From positions 186,001 through 250,000 of the forward strand of contig NZ_QJJR01000003.1 of assembly GCF_003201605.1 (NCBI RefSeq): a stretch of 64,000 nt of DNA. Reading direction: 5' to 3'. The number at the start of each line of letters is the position of its first letter. Position 1 is the first letter of the stretch. The notes under the pieces were generated by a model, which was given only the letters and a program-made list of their open reading frames with translations, had not been told where the DNA came from and made no database searches. This document shows positions 19,705 to 29,348 of the stretch, piece by piece. The stretch is from Streptohalobacillus salinus (GTDB lineage: Bacteria > Bacillota > Bacilli > Bacillales > Amphibacillaceae). Made by a program: the position numbers and the translations under genes.

Positions 19705-20826
19705 TTATTTGCGCTTTGGCGCAGCCGTTGAATTTCTCAGCACCAATTCCGGCTCAAATACAATCGATTCTATCGGCTCTTTTGATTTTTTAGATACGCC
19801 ATTATTGTCTTTAACCATATTTAAAATCATTTGCGCCGCTGCTTCACCCATCTCACTTTGCGGGTGTTTAACCGAGGTCAGTTTCACCTCAGAGACTTCC
19901 GCAAGGAACGAATCATCAAAGCCAATCATCGACAACTCTTCCGGCACAGCAACACCTTTATTTCGAATCACATCCAGTAAAGCAATCGCAAGTTCGTCGT
20001 TATAACAGACAAGGCCTGTTGGACGTTCTTGTTCGGGTAGGTTTAAGATTTTTTCTAGTTCATCTTGTGGTTTTTGATATTTTTCTTCTGTTTTATACAA
20101 AACAATATTATTTGGGTTAATGCTTAAGCCGTGTTTTCGATGCGCCTTTAAGTAACCTTTCATCCGCTTTGAACCTTGACCGTCATCATTTTTGAAAAAG
20201 CCGACAATGTTTGTATGACCAAGATCAATCAAGTGTTCCGTCTGTAAATACCCACCTTGTTCATCGTTAAGCGTAATACTAAGGGGTTCCAGTTCATCAT
20301 AATAGGCATTAATCATAATATACGGAATGTTTTGCCGTTCCAAGTTTAAATAATAATTAATGTTCGGATTACTAATCGCACTTTTCGTCGGTTCAACAAT
20401 CACTCCGTCAAAGTGTTGCGTCAAGATTTTCTCTAAAAAACGACGTTCATTATCGTGATCATTGTTTGTTGAGAACAGACTAACGTGGTAGCCGTTTTGA
20501 CTCAAGTACGACTCTGCTCCACGAATAATCGACGGAAAGATATAATCAGAGATGTACGTCGTAATAATCGCAATGTTTTTTTGGTCTTTAACAATTTTCG
20601 TTTGGTCCTCATTTGAACGATCCGCACAAAACGTGCCTGCACCTTGCTCACGATACAACCATCCTTGGTTAACCAATTCTCCAATTGCTAACCGTACGGT
20701 GTGACGGCTTACACTGAACTGTTTCATCAGTTCACTCTCAGAACTTATTTTTTGGTGCGGTTGAAACGTACCATCTAATATTTTTGATTTTATCGCTTGT
20801 TTAACAATACTGTATTTTGTCTGCAT
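19705..20826 (-). CDS. araR: Arabinose-responsive repressor (GntR HTH + LacI sensor)
   Basis: Chimeric regulator of 373 residues: a GntR-type winged helix (about 1-70, with FSVSRHTVRLAIGELVNQGW) joined to a LacI/periplasmic-binding-protein domain (about 85-365, with GLVCYNDELAIALLDVIRNK and MIGFDDS). This architecture is the hallmark of AraR, which leaves DNA when it binds arabinose. It sits between araA and the GH43 gene, and AraR-type palindromes are found at three other places in the window. The gene is isolated by terminators on both sides, so it is expressed on its own. Confidence 0.93.
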   Translation of the reverse strand: MQTKYSIVKQAIKSKILDGTFQPHQKISSESELMKQFSVSRHTVRLAIGELVNQGWLYREQGAGTFCADRSNEDQTKIVKDQKNIAIITTYISDYIFPSIIRGAESYLSQNGYHVSLFSTNNDHDNERRFLEKILTQHFDGVIVEPTKSAISNPNINYYLNLERQNIPYIMINAYYDELEPLSITLNDEQGGYLQTEHLIDLGHTNIVGFFKNDDGQGSKRMKGYLKAHRKHGLSINPNNIVLYKTEEKYQKPQDELEKILNLPEQERPTGLVCYNDELAIALLDVIRNKGVAVPEELSMIGFDDSFLAEVSEVKLTSVKHPQSEMGEAAAQMILNMVKDNNGVSKKSKEPIESIVFEPELVLRNSTAAPKRK

Positions 20827-20953
20827 AAGTTACACCTCATTATTTGTTTTCAGTTATTTATAGTTTAACATAGGTTTAGTCAATTTTAGCGAATTTTGCA
20901 AACTTATTGTTTTTTAAATCTAGAATTTTCTATCCGTTTTTGCATCATTTATT

Positions 20954-20981
20954 AAGGAAGTGTCTCAGGAGACACTTCCTT
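20954..20981 (-). terminator. Terminator of the araDA unit
   Basis: AAGGAAGTGTCT (20954-20965) pairs perfectly with AGACACTTCCTT (20970-20981), loop of four, downstream of araA. Confidence 0.88.
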
Positions 20982-21035
20982 TAAAACAATACAAACAAAG
21001 GAATCATTTAACTAAAAAGTCAAATCATCATCCGA

Positions 21036-22523
21036 CTATTTTCTAAAAATCGCTTCGTTCCATTTCAACTCATTTTTAAATTGACGTAAGTTTAAATCTT
21101 TATCAATGACAACACATTCAATATCTACCATCTCGGCAAAATCAACAAGTTGTTCGGTTGAGACCGCAAATGAGAAGACAGTGTGGTGCGCACCACCGGC
21201 GTAAATCCAAGCTGCTGTTGCATCACTTAAATTCGGTTCTGGCTTCCACAACACTTTAGCAACGGGTAGGTGCGGCGTTGCTTCTTCTGGCTGTTCTGCT
21301 TTCACTTCACTTATCACTAAACGGAAACGTCCGCCCATTTCAACAAGTGAAGCATTGACCGCATCGCCAGCTTTTCCATCAAAAACCAAGCGAGCAGGAT
21401 CGTCTTTTCCACCTATGCCAAGTGGGTTTACGACTATCTTTGGTTTTGTTGCTGCAACTGTTGGACAAATTTCAAGCATATGCGAACCTAAGATTTTTTC
21501 ATTCCCCGGTTCGAGGTGATACGTATAATCTTCCATAAATGACGTATCTTTATTATCAGACATAATCTTCATTAAACGTGTCATAGCAGCTGTGCGCCAA
21601 TCACCCTCCCCGGCAAAGCCGTAACCAGCAGCCATTAAGCGCTGTGCCGCAAGTCCAGGCAGTTGTTTCATGCCGTGCAAATCTTCAAAGTTTGTCGTAA
21701 AGGCGTTGTAGTTACCTTTTGCTAAAAATGATTTTAAGGCCAATTCAATTTTCGCTTGATATAAAATCGAATCACGCACCTCACCCGGTTCACTTGCTTC
21801 ATCGGGCAGTGTGTATAATTCTTGATAGGTTTTATATAACGCATGAAGGTCTTCATCTTTCACTTGGTTAATTTCTTCAACAAGGTCACCAATCCCATAA
21901 TAATCGACTGTCCACCCTAATTTAATTTGCGCTTCAATCTTATCGCCATCTGTAACCGCAACGTTACGCATGTTGTCGCCAAAGCGCGCCACTCGAATGT
22001 TCGTTCCTTCTTTCACACCAATGGCCGTCTTCATCCATGCGCCTACTTGCTTTAAGGTTTTCTCATCTTTCCAGTATCCAACCACAACTTTACGCCCTAA
22101 ACCTAGACGCGTACCAATAAAGCCATACTCACGATCTCCGTGGGCTGCTTGATTGGTATTCATAAAGTCCATGTCAATCGTATCCCACGGAATGTCACGG
22201 TTATATTGTGTATGGAAATGAAGCAATGGCGTTTGTAGTGCTTTTAGTCCGGCAATCCATGATTTTGCAGGTGAGAACGTATGCATCCAAGTAATCACAC
22301 CTGCACATGTTTCGTCCCGATTCGCTTCCAACGCGATTTTTAAAATGTTATCAGACGTCGTCACAACTTCTTTGAATTCTACCGGGAACGGCAGATGACT
22401 CGAATTATTCAAGCCCTCGACAACTTTTTTCGAGTTATTCCCTACTTCAATTAATGTTTCCTCACCATAGAGCGGTTGCGATCCTGTCACAAACCAAAAA
22501 GTGTACGGTTTTGTTTTCAACAT
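21036..22523 (-). CDS. araA: L-arabinose isomerase
   Basis: Mn2+-dependent cytoplasmic isomerase converting L-arabinose to L-ribulose; 495 residues, full length. The metal-binding residues fall in FAGEGDWRTAAMTRLM (Glu), MEDYTYHLEPGNEKILGSHM (Glu and His) and AGGAHHTVFS (His). The N-terminus YTFWFVTGSQPLYGEETL is family-typical. GGAGG precedes the ATG, 42 bp after araD, with which it forms an operon. The order araD-araA lacks araB, the ribulokinase that normally joins these two steps. Confidence 0.97.
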   Translation of the reverse strand: MLKTKPYTFWFVTGSQPLYGEETLIEVGNNSKKVVEGLNNSSHLPFPVEFKEVVTTSDNILKIALEANRDETCAGVITWMHTFSPAKSWIAGLKALQTPLLHFHTQYNRDIPWDTIDMDFMNTNQAAHGDREYGFIGTRLGLGRKVVVGYWKDEKTLKQVGAWMKTAIGVKEGTNIRVARFGDNMRNVAVTDGDKIEAQIKLGWTVDYYGIGDLVEEINQVKDEDLHALYKTYQELYTLPDEASEPGEVRDSILYQAKIELALKSFLAKGNYNAFTTNFEDLHGMKQLPGLAAQRLMAAGYGFAGEGDWRTAAMTRLMKIMSDNKDTSFMEDYTYHLEPGNEKILGSHMLEICPTVAATKPKIVVNPLGIGGKDDPARLVFDGKAGDAVNASLVEMGGRFRLVISEVKAEQPEEATPHLPVAKVLWKPEPNLSDATAAWIYAGGAHHTVFSFAVSTEQLVDFAEMVDIECVVIDKDLNLRQFKNELKWNEAIFRK

Positions 22524-22565
22524 ACATCATTCCTCCAATTAATTTTCTTATTAGCTGATTTTGCT

Positions 22566-23255
22566 TTAATTCTGACCATAATAAGCATCTTTCCCATGCT
22601 TACGTAAGTAATGTTTATCAAGGATGGTTTGTTGCATCACTTCCGTATCAGGATTTATTTGATAGGTACGCAACGCCATCTTCGCAACTTCCTCAAGGAC
22701 AACAGCATTATGGACCGCTTCTTCTGGGTCTTTCCCCCAATTAAAAGGTGCATGTGAGTGAACAAGCACACTTGGCACACTTAACGGATCAATCGTTTTA
22801 AACGTTTCTACGATCACTTCACCCGTTTCATGTTCATAAGCGCCATTTATTTCCGCATCTGTCATTTGACGCGTACAAGGAATCGACCCATAAAAATAAT
22901 CCCCGTGTGTCGTTCCAAGCGCCGGCAATGACCGACCAGCTTGTGCCCAACTTGTCGCCCACGGCGAATGGGTATGTACAACACCACCAATGCCGTCGAA
23001 GTTTTTATAGAGCACTAAATGCGTCGGTGTATCTGAAGACGGCTTTTTATTTCCTTCTACAACGTTTCCTTCTAAATCAACAACCACTAAATCATCAATC
23101 GTCATCTCACTGTAAGGCACCCCGCTAGGTTTAATAACTACCAAACCAGAGTCTTTGTCGTAACCGCTTACATTCCCCCATGTAAATGTGATTAATCCAT
23201 AGGATGGTAAAGCTAGATTCGCTTGTAACACATCTTCTTTTAAACGTTCTAACAT
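22566..23255 (-). CDS. araD: L-ribulose-5-phosphate 4-epimerase
   Basis: Class II aldolase-fold epimerase (229 residues) that converts L-ribulose-5-P to D-xylulose-5-P. The zinc ligands are seen in [15 protein letters not shown] (two His) and [11 protein letters not shown] (His). [19 protein letters not shown] and [10 protein letters not shown] are also conserved. First gene of the araDA unit, with an AraR box about 70 bp upstream. The related enzymes UlaF/SgbE act on the same substrate, but the arabinose context settles the name. Confidence 0.96.
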   Translation of the reverse strand: MLERLKEDVLQANLALPSYGLITFTWGNVSGYDKDSGLVVIKPSGVPYSEMTIDDLVVVDLEGNVVEGNKKPSSDTPTHLVLYKNFDGIGGVVHTHSPWATSWAQAGRSLPALGTTHGDYFYGSIPCTRQMTDAEINGAYEHETGEVIVETFKTIDPLSVPSVLVHSHAPFNWGKDPEEAVHNAVVLEEVAKMALRTYQINPDTEVMQQTILDKHYLRKHGKDAYYGQN

Positions 23256-23325
23256 GTATGACTCATCACCTTTCCATTCATTTTCCTTGTCCGGATATTT
23301 TATACCTTACACATATACTAATATA

Positions 23326-23341
23326 ATTCGTACGTACAATC
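23326..23341. promoter_or_regulatory. AraR operator before araD
   Basis: ATTCGTAC|GTACAATC, a close match to the Bacillus AraR box. The core CGTACGTAC is flanked by AT-rich promoter-like DNA. Confidence 0.8.
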
Positions 23342-23594
23342 AATATATAAGTTGAAAAAAACTTTAAAATTATAACTTTTTATTAAAAAACCCTTTTAAA
23401 CAGGCATTATTTTTATTTAAACACGTCTCTTCCTATTTAAGAAACTAAAGATAAAATTTCATTTTTTAAACTTATCATACAACTTTTTAAATATTTTTTT
23501 AATAAATCGTTACTTTTTTCAATTTTTCATTAACTTCGTTCGTCGGTTTAACAAAGTTTATTTATTTTTTATCCAGTATTTTTTCCATAAGAAA
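23342..23594. other. AT-rich noncoding stretch upstream of the araD operator
   Basis: Very AT-rich, no coding frame recognised. It separates the araD control region from the terminator of the next gene. Confidence 0.6.
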
Positions 23595-23632
23595 AAACAC
23601 CGTAATCACAAACGTTCATGATTAAGGTGTTT
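23595..23632 (-). terminator. Terminator of the YhdH/YhfP-type oxidoreductase gene
   Basis: AAACACCGTAATCA pairs with TGATTAAGGTGTTT with one wobble; a T6 run follows on the minus strand. Confidence 0.85.
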
Positions 23633-23652
23633 ATAATGATTCACTTATATTC

Positions 23653-24651
23653 TTAGATTAATTCGACAAGGTAACGACCTTGTGCTTTTCCGGCTAATAT
23701 TTCTGGCAATGCCGTTGCTAGATCTTCTAAGCGAATTGTTTTATATTCAATTAAATCAAATTGCTCATCAGTCAGGCGATAAGCGTTAGCTAACTGATGC
23801 CACATATCTTTTCGTTTATCCATCGGGGTATAAACCGAATCAATGCCCAGCAGTTTTGCACCGCGTAGAATAAACGGGTAGACTGTCGTTGGAATTTTAA
23901 CACCACCTGTTAAACCAGAAAGTGCTACTGCGCCATTATAATCGAGTTTTGCTAGTACCTGTGCAAGTGTATCACCACCAACAACATCAACCGCACCGGC
24001 ATAAGTAGGACGGTCAATGGCTCGAGGCTTATCTCCTAACACGTCTTCGCGGGTAATAACCGTGTTTGCTCCGAGCTGTTTAAGTTGATCGGTTAGCTGT
24101 GTTTTCCCGGTACTTGCCTCAACGGTATAGCCAAGTTTAGAGAGAATCGCAATTGAAATTGAAGCAACACCGCCACTTGCTCCCGTTACAAGGACTGGGC
24201 GCCTTTTATTTAACGCACTACGTTCGAGTTGGTCGACAGATAGAGCAGCTGTTAGACCTGCCGTCCCGAGTAACATGGCATGTTTTAGAGACAATGCTTT
24301 TGGTTTACGTACGACCCAGGCTGCATTAACGCGTTGGTATTCGCTGTAGCCACCGTCATGACTCACACCGAGCTCATAACTCGTTACAATCACTTCGTCA
24401 CCTTCTGTAAACCGGTCGTCAGCTGATTCGACCACTACACCCGCTAAATCAATGCCCGGGGTAAATGGATAGCTCTTCACAATCGGACTCCCTGTCATAT
24501 TCGCCATTGCATCTTTATAATTGACACCTGAATAATGCACACGAATCAGTACTTCACCTTCGGGTAAGTCATTTACCGTCAGCTCTTTCACTGTGCCAAC
24601 AACTTTCTCACCTTGCTTTTCCAAGCGGTAAGCTTTAAACGTATCTTCCAT
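23653..24651 (-). CDS. YhdH/YhfP-family NADPH-dependent oxidoreductase (acrylyl-CoA reductase type)
   Basis: Zinc-free medium-chain dehydrogenase/reductase of 332 residues. The N-terminal GroES-like domain carries YSGVNYKDAMANMTG and PGIDLAGVV; the Rossmann domain has VLVTGASGGVASISIAILSK with the nucleotide-binding glycines. These match the YhdH/YhfP group, whose E. coli member reduces acrylyl-CoA; the natural role in Firmicutes is uncertain. Monocistronic, with AGAGGAG before the ATG. Not functionally linked to the ara or arg genes as far as can be seen. Confidence 0.9.
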   Translation of the reverse strand: MEDTFKAYRLEKQGEKVVGTVKELTVNDLPEGEVLIRVHYSGVNYKDAMANMTGSPIVKSYPFTPGIDLAGVVVESADDRFTEGDEVIVTSYELGVSHDGGYSEYQRVNAAWVVRKPKALSLKHAMLLGTAGLTAALSVDQLERSALNKRRPVLVTGASGGVASISIAILSKLGYTVEASTGKTQLTDQLKQLGANTVITREDVLGDKPRAIDRPTYAGAVDVVGGDTLAQVLAKLDYNGAVALSGLTGGVKIPTTVYPFILRGAKLLGIDSVYTPMDKRKDMWHQLANAYRLTDEQFDLIEYKTIRLEDLATALPEILAGKAQGRYLVELI

Positions 24652-24787
24652 AGACGACTCCTCTTTTCTTTATAAAATCAGTCAAATTTATACTTATCTT
24701 AACTTTATCAGAGAGTTCACCGCGATGCAAAAAGAACCTTAAACATTTAGTTTAAGATTCTAGTGACACCCGCATGAATCATTGCGG

Positions 24788-25984
24788 TTATTGCTGCATT
24801 TGCATTTCGGCGAATAAATCATCTATTGCCTGCAGAGCGCTTGCCATTTCTTCTTCGGTTGTATTTAATGGTGGTAAAATCCTTAATACCTGAGGGCCAG
24901 CAACCACTAGTAGTAGCTGATATTTTTCTCTTGCACGATTGACATAATCAATCGCTTGCGTCGACAATTCTAATCCAATTAGAAAACCTTTGCCACGAAC
25001 CGATTGTATCGCCGCATACTTTTTCTGTAAAGATTGGAGACCTTGATTGAATCTCGCCGCCTTTTGCTGCACCTCAGTCAAGAATCCCGTTGCTGTTATC
25101 ACCTTTAGCGTTGCCAATCCTGCAGTTGTAACCAATGGATTACCGCCAAAAGTCGACCCATGCGTACCTGGGCTAAACGCCGTTGCAACGGCATGTTTTG
25201 CTAATACTGCACCTATAGGTAAGCCTGACCCTAACCCTTTCGCGCTCGTTAAAATATCAGGTTCAAAACCGTACTGTTGGTAACAATATAAAGTGCCCGT
25301 TCGGCCCACGCCGGTTTGAATTTCATCGACAATAACTAAAACACCTGCATCCTGACAGCGCTTGACCACGTCACTTACCCACGCTTGATCAGCTGGGATC
25401 ACACCACCTTCACCTTGAACAAGTTCAAGCATGACTGCAGCTGTATCATCATGAATCAAGTCATTTAAAGCGGCTTGGTCATTATAAGCAACATAACGAA
25501 AGCCTGGCATTTTCGGTTCAAAGCCTTCTTGGATTTTTGTTTGTCCCGTCGCACTTAGGGTTGCTAACGTCCGTCCATGAAACGATTGATTAAAGGTTAC
25601 CACTTCAAAGCGTTTGTTCCCTTTAACGATTTGCTGATAGCGACGCGCTAATTTAATGGCACCTTCATTCGCCTCAGCACCACTATTACCAAAGAATACT
25701 TGATCAAAACACGTCTGACTGACGAGTGCTTCGGCAAGTGCTTGTTGCGGTTCAATATGATACAAGTTTGATACGTGCCAGAGTGCATCAAGTTGTGCAC
25801 TAAGCGCCGCTTGCACTTGTGCTGGTCGATGCCCTAAATTACAGGTCGCAATTCCTGATGTGTAATCTAAATATCGGCACCCGTTTGAATCGGTGACATA
25901 GCTGCCTTCACCACGCGTTAAGGTGATCGGAAAACGATTATACGTTCCCATAACCGCATCGATTGTTAATGCATCTTTAGACAT
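24788..25984 (-). CDS. argD: Acetylornithine aminotransferase
   Basis: PLP enzyme (398 residues) making N-acetylornithine from N-acetylglutamate semialdehyde and glutamate. Motifs include FFGNSGAEANEGAIKLAR, VIVDEIQTGVGRTG (PLP-ring Asp) and the PLP lysine in LTSAKGLGSGLPIG. Class III aminotransferases also include ornithine aminotransferase, but the argCJB neighbours fix the assignment. ATG at 25984 overlaps the argB stop by eight bases and follows GAGGTG; an in-frame GTG four codons upstream is less likely. Last gene of argCJBD. Confidence 0.95.
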   Translation of the reverse strand: MSKDALTIDAVMGTYNRFPITLTRGEGSYVTDSNGCRYLDYTSGIATCNLGHRPAQVQAALSAQLDALWHVSNLYHIEPQQALAEALVSQTCFDQVFFGNSGAEANEGAIKLARRYQQIVKGNKRFEVVTFNQSFHGRTLATLSATGQTKIQEGFEPKMPGFRYVAYNDQAALNDLIHDDTAAVMLELVQGEGGVIPADQAWVSDVVKRCQDAGVLVIVDEIQTGVGRTGTLYCYQQYGFEPDILTSAKGLGSGLPIGAVLAKHAVATAFSPGTHGSTFGGNPLVTTAGLATLKVITATGFLTEVQQKAARFNQGLQSLQKKYAAIQSVRGKGFLIGLELSTQAIDYVNRAREKYQLLLVVAGPQVLRILPPLNTTEEEMASALQAIDDLFAEMQMQQ

Positions 25985-26765
25985 AGGACACCTCACTTAA
26001 CGAAAAATTCGTACCCACGGGTTTCTTGTCGACAAAATCAATCAAGGCACCCTTTTCTAACCCACTGACAATCGCAACCTCAGGTACGCCCTTTTCTAAC
26101 GCCGCCAAAGCCGCTGTTACTTTTGGAATCATTCCTCCGTAGATAACAGCTTCTTCAATGAGTTGTTCAACTTCAGCTTTACTCAGTTGGTGTAATAATT
26201 GATCATTTTTTAATACGCCAGGAATATCACTAATATAAAGCAGTGATGCGCCTAAATATTCAGCAATTGCGCCTGCTGCTGTGTCGGCATTGATGTTGTA
26301 GCGTTGCTGATCTTTGCCCATGCCAATCGGAGAGATCACCGGAATGTGCTGCATATTTGTCAAGGATTGAATCACGTCGATATTAACAGCCGTTACTTGC
26401 CCCACAAAACCAATCTGTTTTGCTTCGTCTACCGCTTCTGCTTCAATCAATCCCCCGTCAATACCACTGAGACCAATGGCTTTCGCACCGTTTGCCGATA
26501 ACTTTCTGACGATTTGCTTATTGACCGCTCCACTAAGCACCATTTCAACCACATCCAAGACCTCTTCCGTCGTCACCCGTAACCCTTTTTCAAAGGTCGT
26601 TGTCACATTGAGTTGTTTCAGTTGTGAAGAAATCATCGGTCCACCACCGTGAACAATAATTGGCGCAACATCTTCTCTATTTGCTAGTGTTGCTAAATCT
26701 TCAAAAAAACTATCTGGTAGTTCATCAACAATACTTCCACCGCATTTAATCACGACATACTGCAT
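25977..26765 (-). CDS. argB: Acetylglutamate kinase
   Basis: Amino-acid kinase (262 residues) phosphorylating N-acetylglutamate. It begins with VIKCGGSIVDEL (ATP-binding Lys) and has IIVHGGGPMIS, KGLRVTTEEVL, NINADTAAGAIAEYL and YGGMIPKV, all family landmarks. It lacks the N-terminal helix of arginine-inhibited hexameric enzymes, so direct arginine feedback is unlikely. ATG at 26765 is six bases after AGAGGGGTG. Fifteen bases separate it from the argJ stop. Confidence 0.95.
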   Translation of the reverse strand: MQYVVIKCGGSIVDELPDSFFEDLATLANREDVAPIIVHGGGPMISSQLKQLNVTTTFEKGLRVTTEEVLDVVEMVLSGAVNKQIVRKLSANGAKAIGLSGIDGGLIEAEAVDEAKQIGFVGQVTAVNIDVIQSLTNMQHIPVISPIGMGKDQQRYNINADTAAGAIAEYLGASLLYISDIPGVLKNDQLLHQLSKAEVEQLIEEAVIYGGMIPKVTAALAALEKGVPEVAIVSGLEKGALIDFVDKKPVGTNFSLSEVSYV

Positions 26766-26779
26766 AATATTCACCCCTC

Positions 26780-28018
26780 TTATGTTCGATATGATGCATT
26801 AATTCTGACATAGTCATACGATAAGTCACAACCATAACCGGTTGCTTGTTCTGGTCCTTTACCAACATTCACTTGAATTAAGACGGTTGATTGTTCCAAA
26901 TACTGTTTAGCTTCTGGTTCACTAAAGGTGACGGGCACACCGTTTTCGACAACTAAGATATCCCCAAGCTTCACCGATACTTGATCCGGGTCTAAGGCTT
27001 CACCCGCATAACCAACAGCCGTGATAATCCGTCCCCAATTGGCATCGGCACCATGAATCGCTGTCTTGACTAGATTTGAAGAAATCACAGACTTACCAAT
27101 CTGTCTTGCTGTTTGTTTAGTATCTGCGCCCGTGACTTCCACTTCAATTAATTTAGTCGCCCCTTCACCATCACGCGCAATTTCTTTCGCTAGATATTCA
27201 CAAACATAGTGCAAGGCCGTTTCAAAGGTTTCCCATTCTGGATGCTCTTTAGATAAAGCGTTATTTTCTTGCATCCCGTTCGCAAGAACAAGCACCATAT
27301 CATTCGTTGACGTATCACCATCAACAGTAATCATATTAAAGGAATCGTTTGTAATCGATTTTAAGCTATCTGTCAGCGCTGTAGCCTCCACCGCTGCATC
27401 TGTTGTTACAAAACCAAGCATCGTTGCCATATTAGGCTTAATCATCCCTGAGCCCTTAGCTGCACCGCCGATCGTAATTGTTTTATGATCAATCGTTATT
27501 TGAACAGCAATTCCTTTTTCTCTCGTATCCGTCGTCAGAATCGCCGTTTCAAATTGATCACTTGTTTGTGCCGATGGATTGATCATATCAATTCCTTTCG
27601 ACACATTCGTCATTGGCAACAGTTCACCAATCACACCTGTAGATGCTACCGCGACATGCTCTGGTTTTACTGTTAATTTACTCGCTAGTTGATCACGCAT
27701 TTGATACGCATCTTTTAAACCTTGTTCCCCAGTGCACGCATTTGCCACTCCCGAGTTCACAACAAGCGCTTGAATCAATTGATCGTTTGCGATGCTTGCT
27801 TGGGTAACCTTTAATGGTGCTGCTTGAAATAAATTCAAGGTGTAGACCCCTGCGGCAACTGCCGGGACTTCTGAATAAAGCCAACCTAAGTCAAGTTTTG
27901 ATTTTCTTATCCCACAATGAACGCCACCTGCTGTAAAGCCTTTCGGCGAAGCAATATCACCTTCTGGTAAGATGATTAACGCATCGCTAGCTGCTTGTTT
28001 ATCTTTCACTGTCTGCAT
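26780..28018 (-). CDS. argJ: Bifunctional ornithine acetyltransferase/N-acetylglutamate synthase
   Basis: Recycles the acetyl group in the cyclic arginine pathway; 412 residues. The self-cleavage site is in KPNMATMLGFVTTDA, where Thr becomes the N-terminal nucleophile of the beta chain. FTAGGVHCGIRKSKLDLG and VNSGVANACTGEQGL are typical. Two ATGs are possible (28024 and 28018). I prefer 28018 because AAGGGGG then lies nine bases away. Further upstream the frame stays open inside argC but has no start signal. Whether it is mono- or bifunctional cannot be told from sequence alone. Confidence 0.94.
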   Translation of the reverse strand: MQTVKDKQAASDALIILPEGDIASPKGFTAGGVHCGIRKSKLDLGWLYSEVPAVAAGVYTLNLFQAAPLKVTQASIANDQLIQALVVNSGVANACTGEQGLKDAYQMRDQLASKLTVKPEHVAVASTGVIGELLPMTNVSKGIDMINPSAQTSDQFETAILTTDTREKGIAVQITIDHKTITIGGAAKGSGMIKPNMATMLGFVTTDAAVEATALTDSLKSITNDSFNMITVDGDTSTNDMVLVLANGMQENNALSKEHPEWETFETALHYVCEYLAKEIARDGEGATKLIEVEVTGADTKQTARQIGKSVISSNLVKTAIHGADANWGRIITAVGYAGEALDPDQVSVKLGDILVVENGVPVTFSEPEAKQYLEQSTVLIQVNVGKGPEQATGYGCDLSYDYVRINASYRT

Positions 28019-28038
28019 CTTCATATGCCCCCTTAACG

Positions 28039-29076
28039 TTATGGATAAGTTGGAATAAATGATAAACCCGTCGTTTGATCCCAACCGTTTATAATGTTCA
28101 TATTTTGTACAGCTTGTCCGGCTGCACCTTTCATTAAATTATCAATAACTGCAATAATAATGAGTCGACCCGTTCGCTGATCTACTGTTATTGAAATGTC
28201 ACAATAATTACTTCCGTAAACCTCTTTCGTTTGTGGTAAATTCCCGTTTGTCCTAATTCGAACAAATGGTTGGTGTTCATAATAGGCCCGGTAGAAGTCT
28301 TCAATTTCTTGTTCCGTATGATTGGTCATTATCTGCGTATACGATGTCGTCATAATCCCACGCGTCATTGGTACGATATGAGGGGTAAAACTGATCACCA
28401 CATCCGCTTCTGCTTTGTCTGATAAAAATCGCTCAATTTCTGGCGTATGCTTATGCGTACCCACTTGATATACTTTGAAGTTCTCATTCATTTCAGCATA
28501 ATGTGTGTTTAGCGAGACGCTACGCCCTGCACCTGATACACCCGTCTTTCCATCGACAATGATTGATGATGGATCGATAATTTTCCCTTCAATCGCTGGC
28601 AACAAACCGAGTAGTGTTGCAGTTGGGTAACAGCCCGGATTAGCGACAATCTCCGCTTCGCTAATTGCCTCTGTGTATACTTCTGACAAACCATAAACCG
28701 CTTTTTCTAACCACTCTTTTTCAGTTGTTGCTTGTTTGTACCACGACGCATAAACCTCTCGGTCTAAAAGTCTAAAATCTCCTGATAAATCAATCAGCTT
28801 TACTCCCGTACCGTAAAGCTTAGGAATCCACTGATGACTAACACCGGGAGGCGTCGCAAAAAAGAGCACATCATTCGTTTTCGCTTCCGCCACACTCAGC
28901 GTCTTCATCTCTATGTTTGCAATCGCATCTAAGTGTGGGTAACTATCACTAATTTTGTCGCCCGCTTTAGAATTTGAATAAATATTAATTTCATCCACAT
29001 GTGGATGCTGTGTGAGGATCCGTAATAGTTCAACAGCACCGTATCCCGTGCCACCAACAATCCCAATTTTTATCAT
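28039..29076 (-). CDS. argC: N-acetyl-gamma-glutamyl-phosphate reductase
   Basis: NADPH-dependent reductase (345 residues), third step of arginine synthesis. The Rossmann motif IGIVGGTGYGAVELLRIL opens the chain. The catalytic Cys is in VANPGCYPTATLLGLLP, and the His-containing HKHTPEIER and PHIVPMTRGI follow. First gene of argCJBD, preceded by AGGGGTG and by a promoter overlapped by an ARG box. Confidence 0.96.
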   Translation of the reverse strand: MIKIGIVGGTGYGAVELLRILTQHPHVDEINIYSNSKAGDKISDSYPHLDAIANIEMKTLSVAEAKTNDVLFFATPPGVSHQWIPKLYGTGVKLIDLSGDFRLLDREVYASWYKQATTEKEWLEKAVYGLSEVYTEAISEAEIVANPGCYPTATLLGLLPAIEGKIIDPSSIIVDGKTGVSGAGRSVSLNTHYAEMNENFKVYQVGTHKHTPEIERFLSDKAEADVVISFTPHIVPMTRGIMTTSYTQIMTNHTEQEIEDFYRAYYEHQPFVRIRTNGNLPQTKEVYGSNYCDISITVDQRTGRLIIIAVIDNLMKGAAGQAVQNMNIINGWDQTTGLSFIPTYP

Positions 29077-29115
29077 GCCATTACACCCCTGTTCCGTTCG
29101 TCTTTGTGATATATT

Positions 29116-29144
29116 ATTATACTTTAAAATGTATTTTTATACAA
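29116..29144 (-). promoter_or_regulatory. Promoter of argCJBD
   Basis: On the minus strand TTGTAT (29139-29144), 17 bp, TATAAT (29116-29121). Confidence 0.85.
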
Positions 29145-29145
29145 C
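29128..29145. promoter_or_regulatory. ARG box 1, overlapping the argC -35
   Basis: The core TGTATTTTTATACA fits the ArgR/AhrC box TNTGNATWWWWATNCANA and covers the -35 box and upstream spacer. Confidence 0.8.
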
Positions 29146-29179
29146 CCTTAGGCAATAATTTCTCGATATTATTAGTTTT

Positions 29180-29197
29180 ATTGAATATTTATTCATT
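29180..29197. promoter_or_regulatory. ARG box 2, upstream of the argC promoter
   Basis: ATTGAATATTTATTCATT is a near-perfect palindrome of the ArgR-box type, centred about 52 bp from box 1. Paired boxes suit a hexameric ArgR. Confidence 0.78.
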
Positions 29198-29348
29198 AAA
29201 AATGTATATTTTTCGCAAGTACTTCGTTGAGGTGTTTGGAGGTCATCACTAGCATGCCGCTCCTTCTCCCTCATAAGAAGACAACGTTTAAAGTGTTTAA
29301 ATCAAAGCTTATCCACAAAAAGGGGATACGTTTGTGGGTAAACAAAAA

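Noticed and set aside
19705-23255. Possibility that the arabinose cluster is a recently acquired island
   Set aside because: No tRNA, integrase, direct repeats or IS remnants flank it, and codon use looks like the neighbours apart from the AT-rich YesL-like gene.
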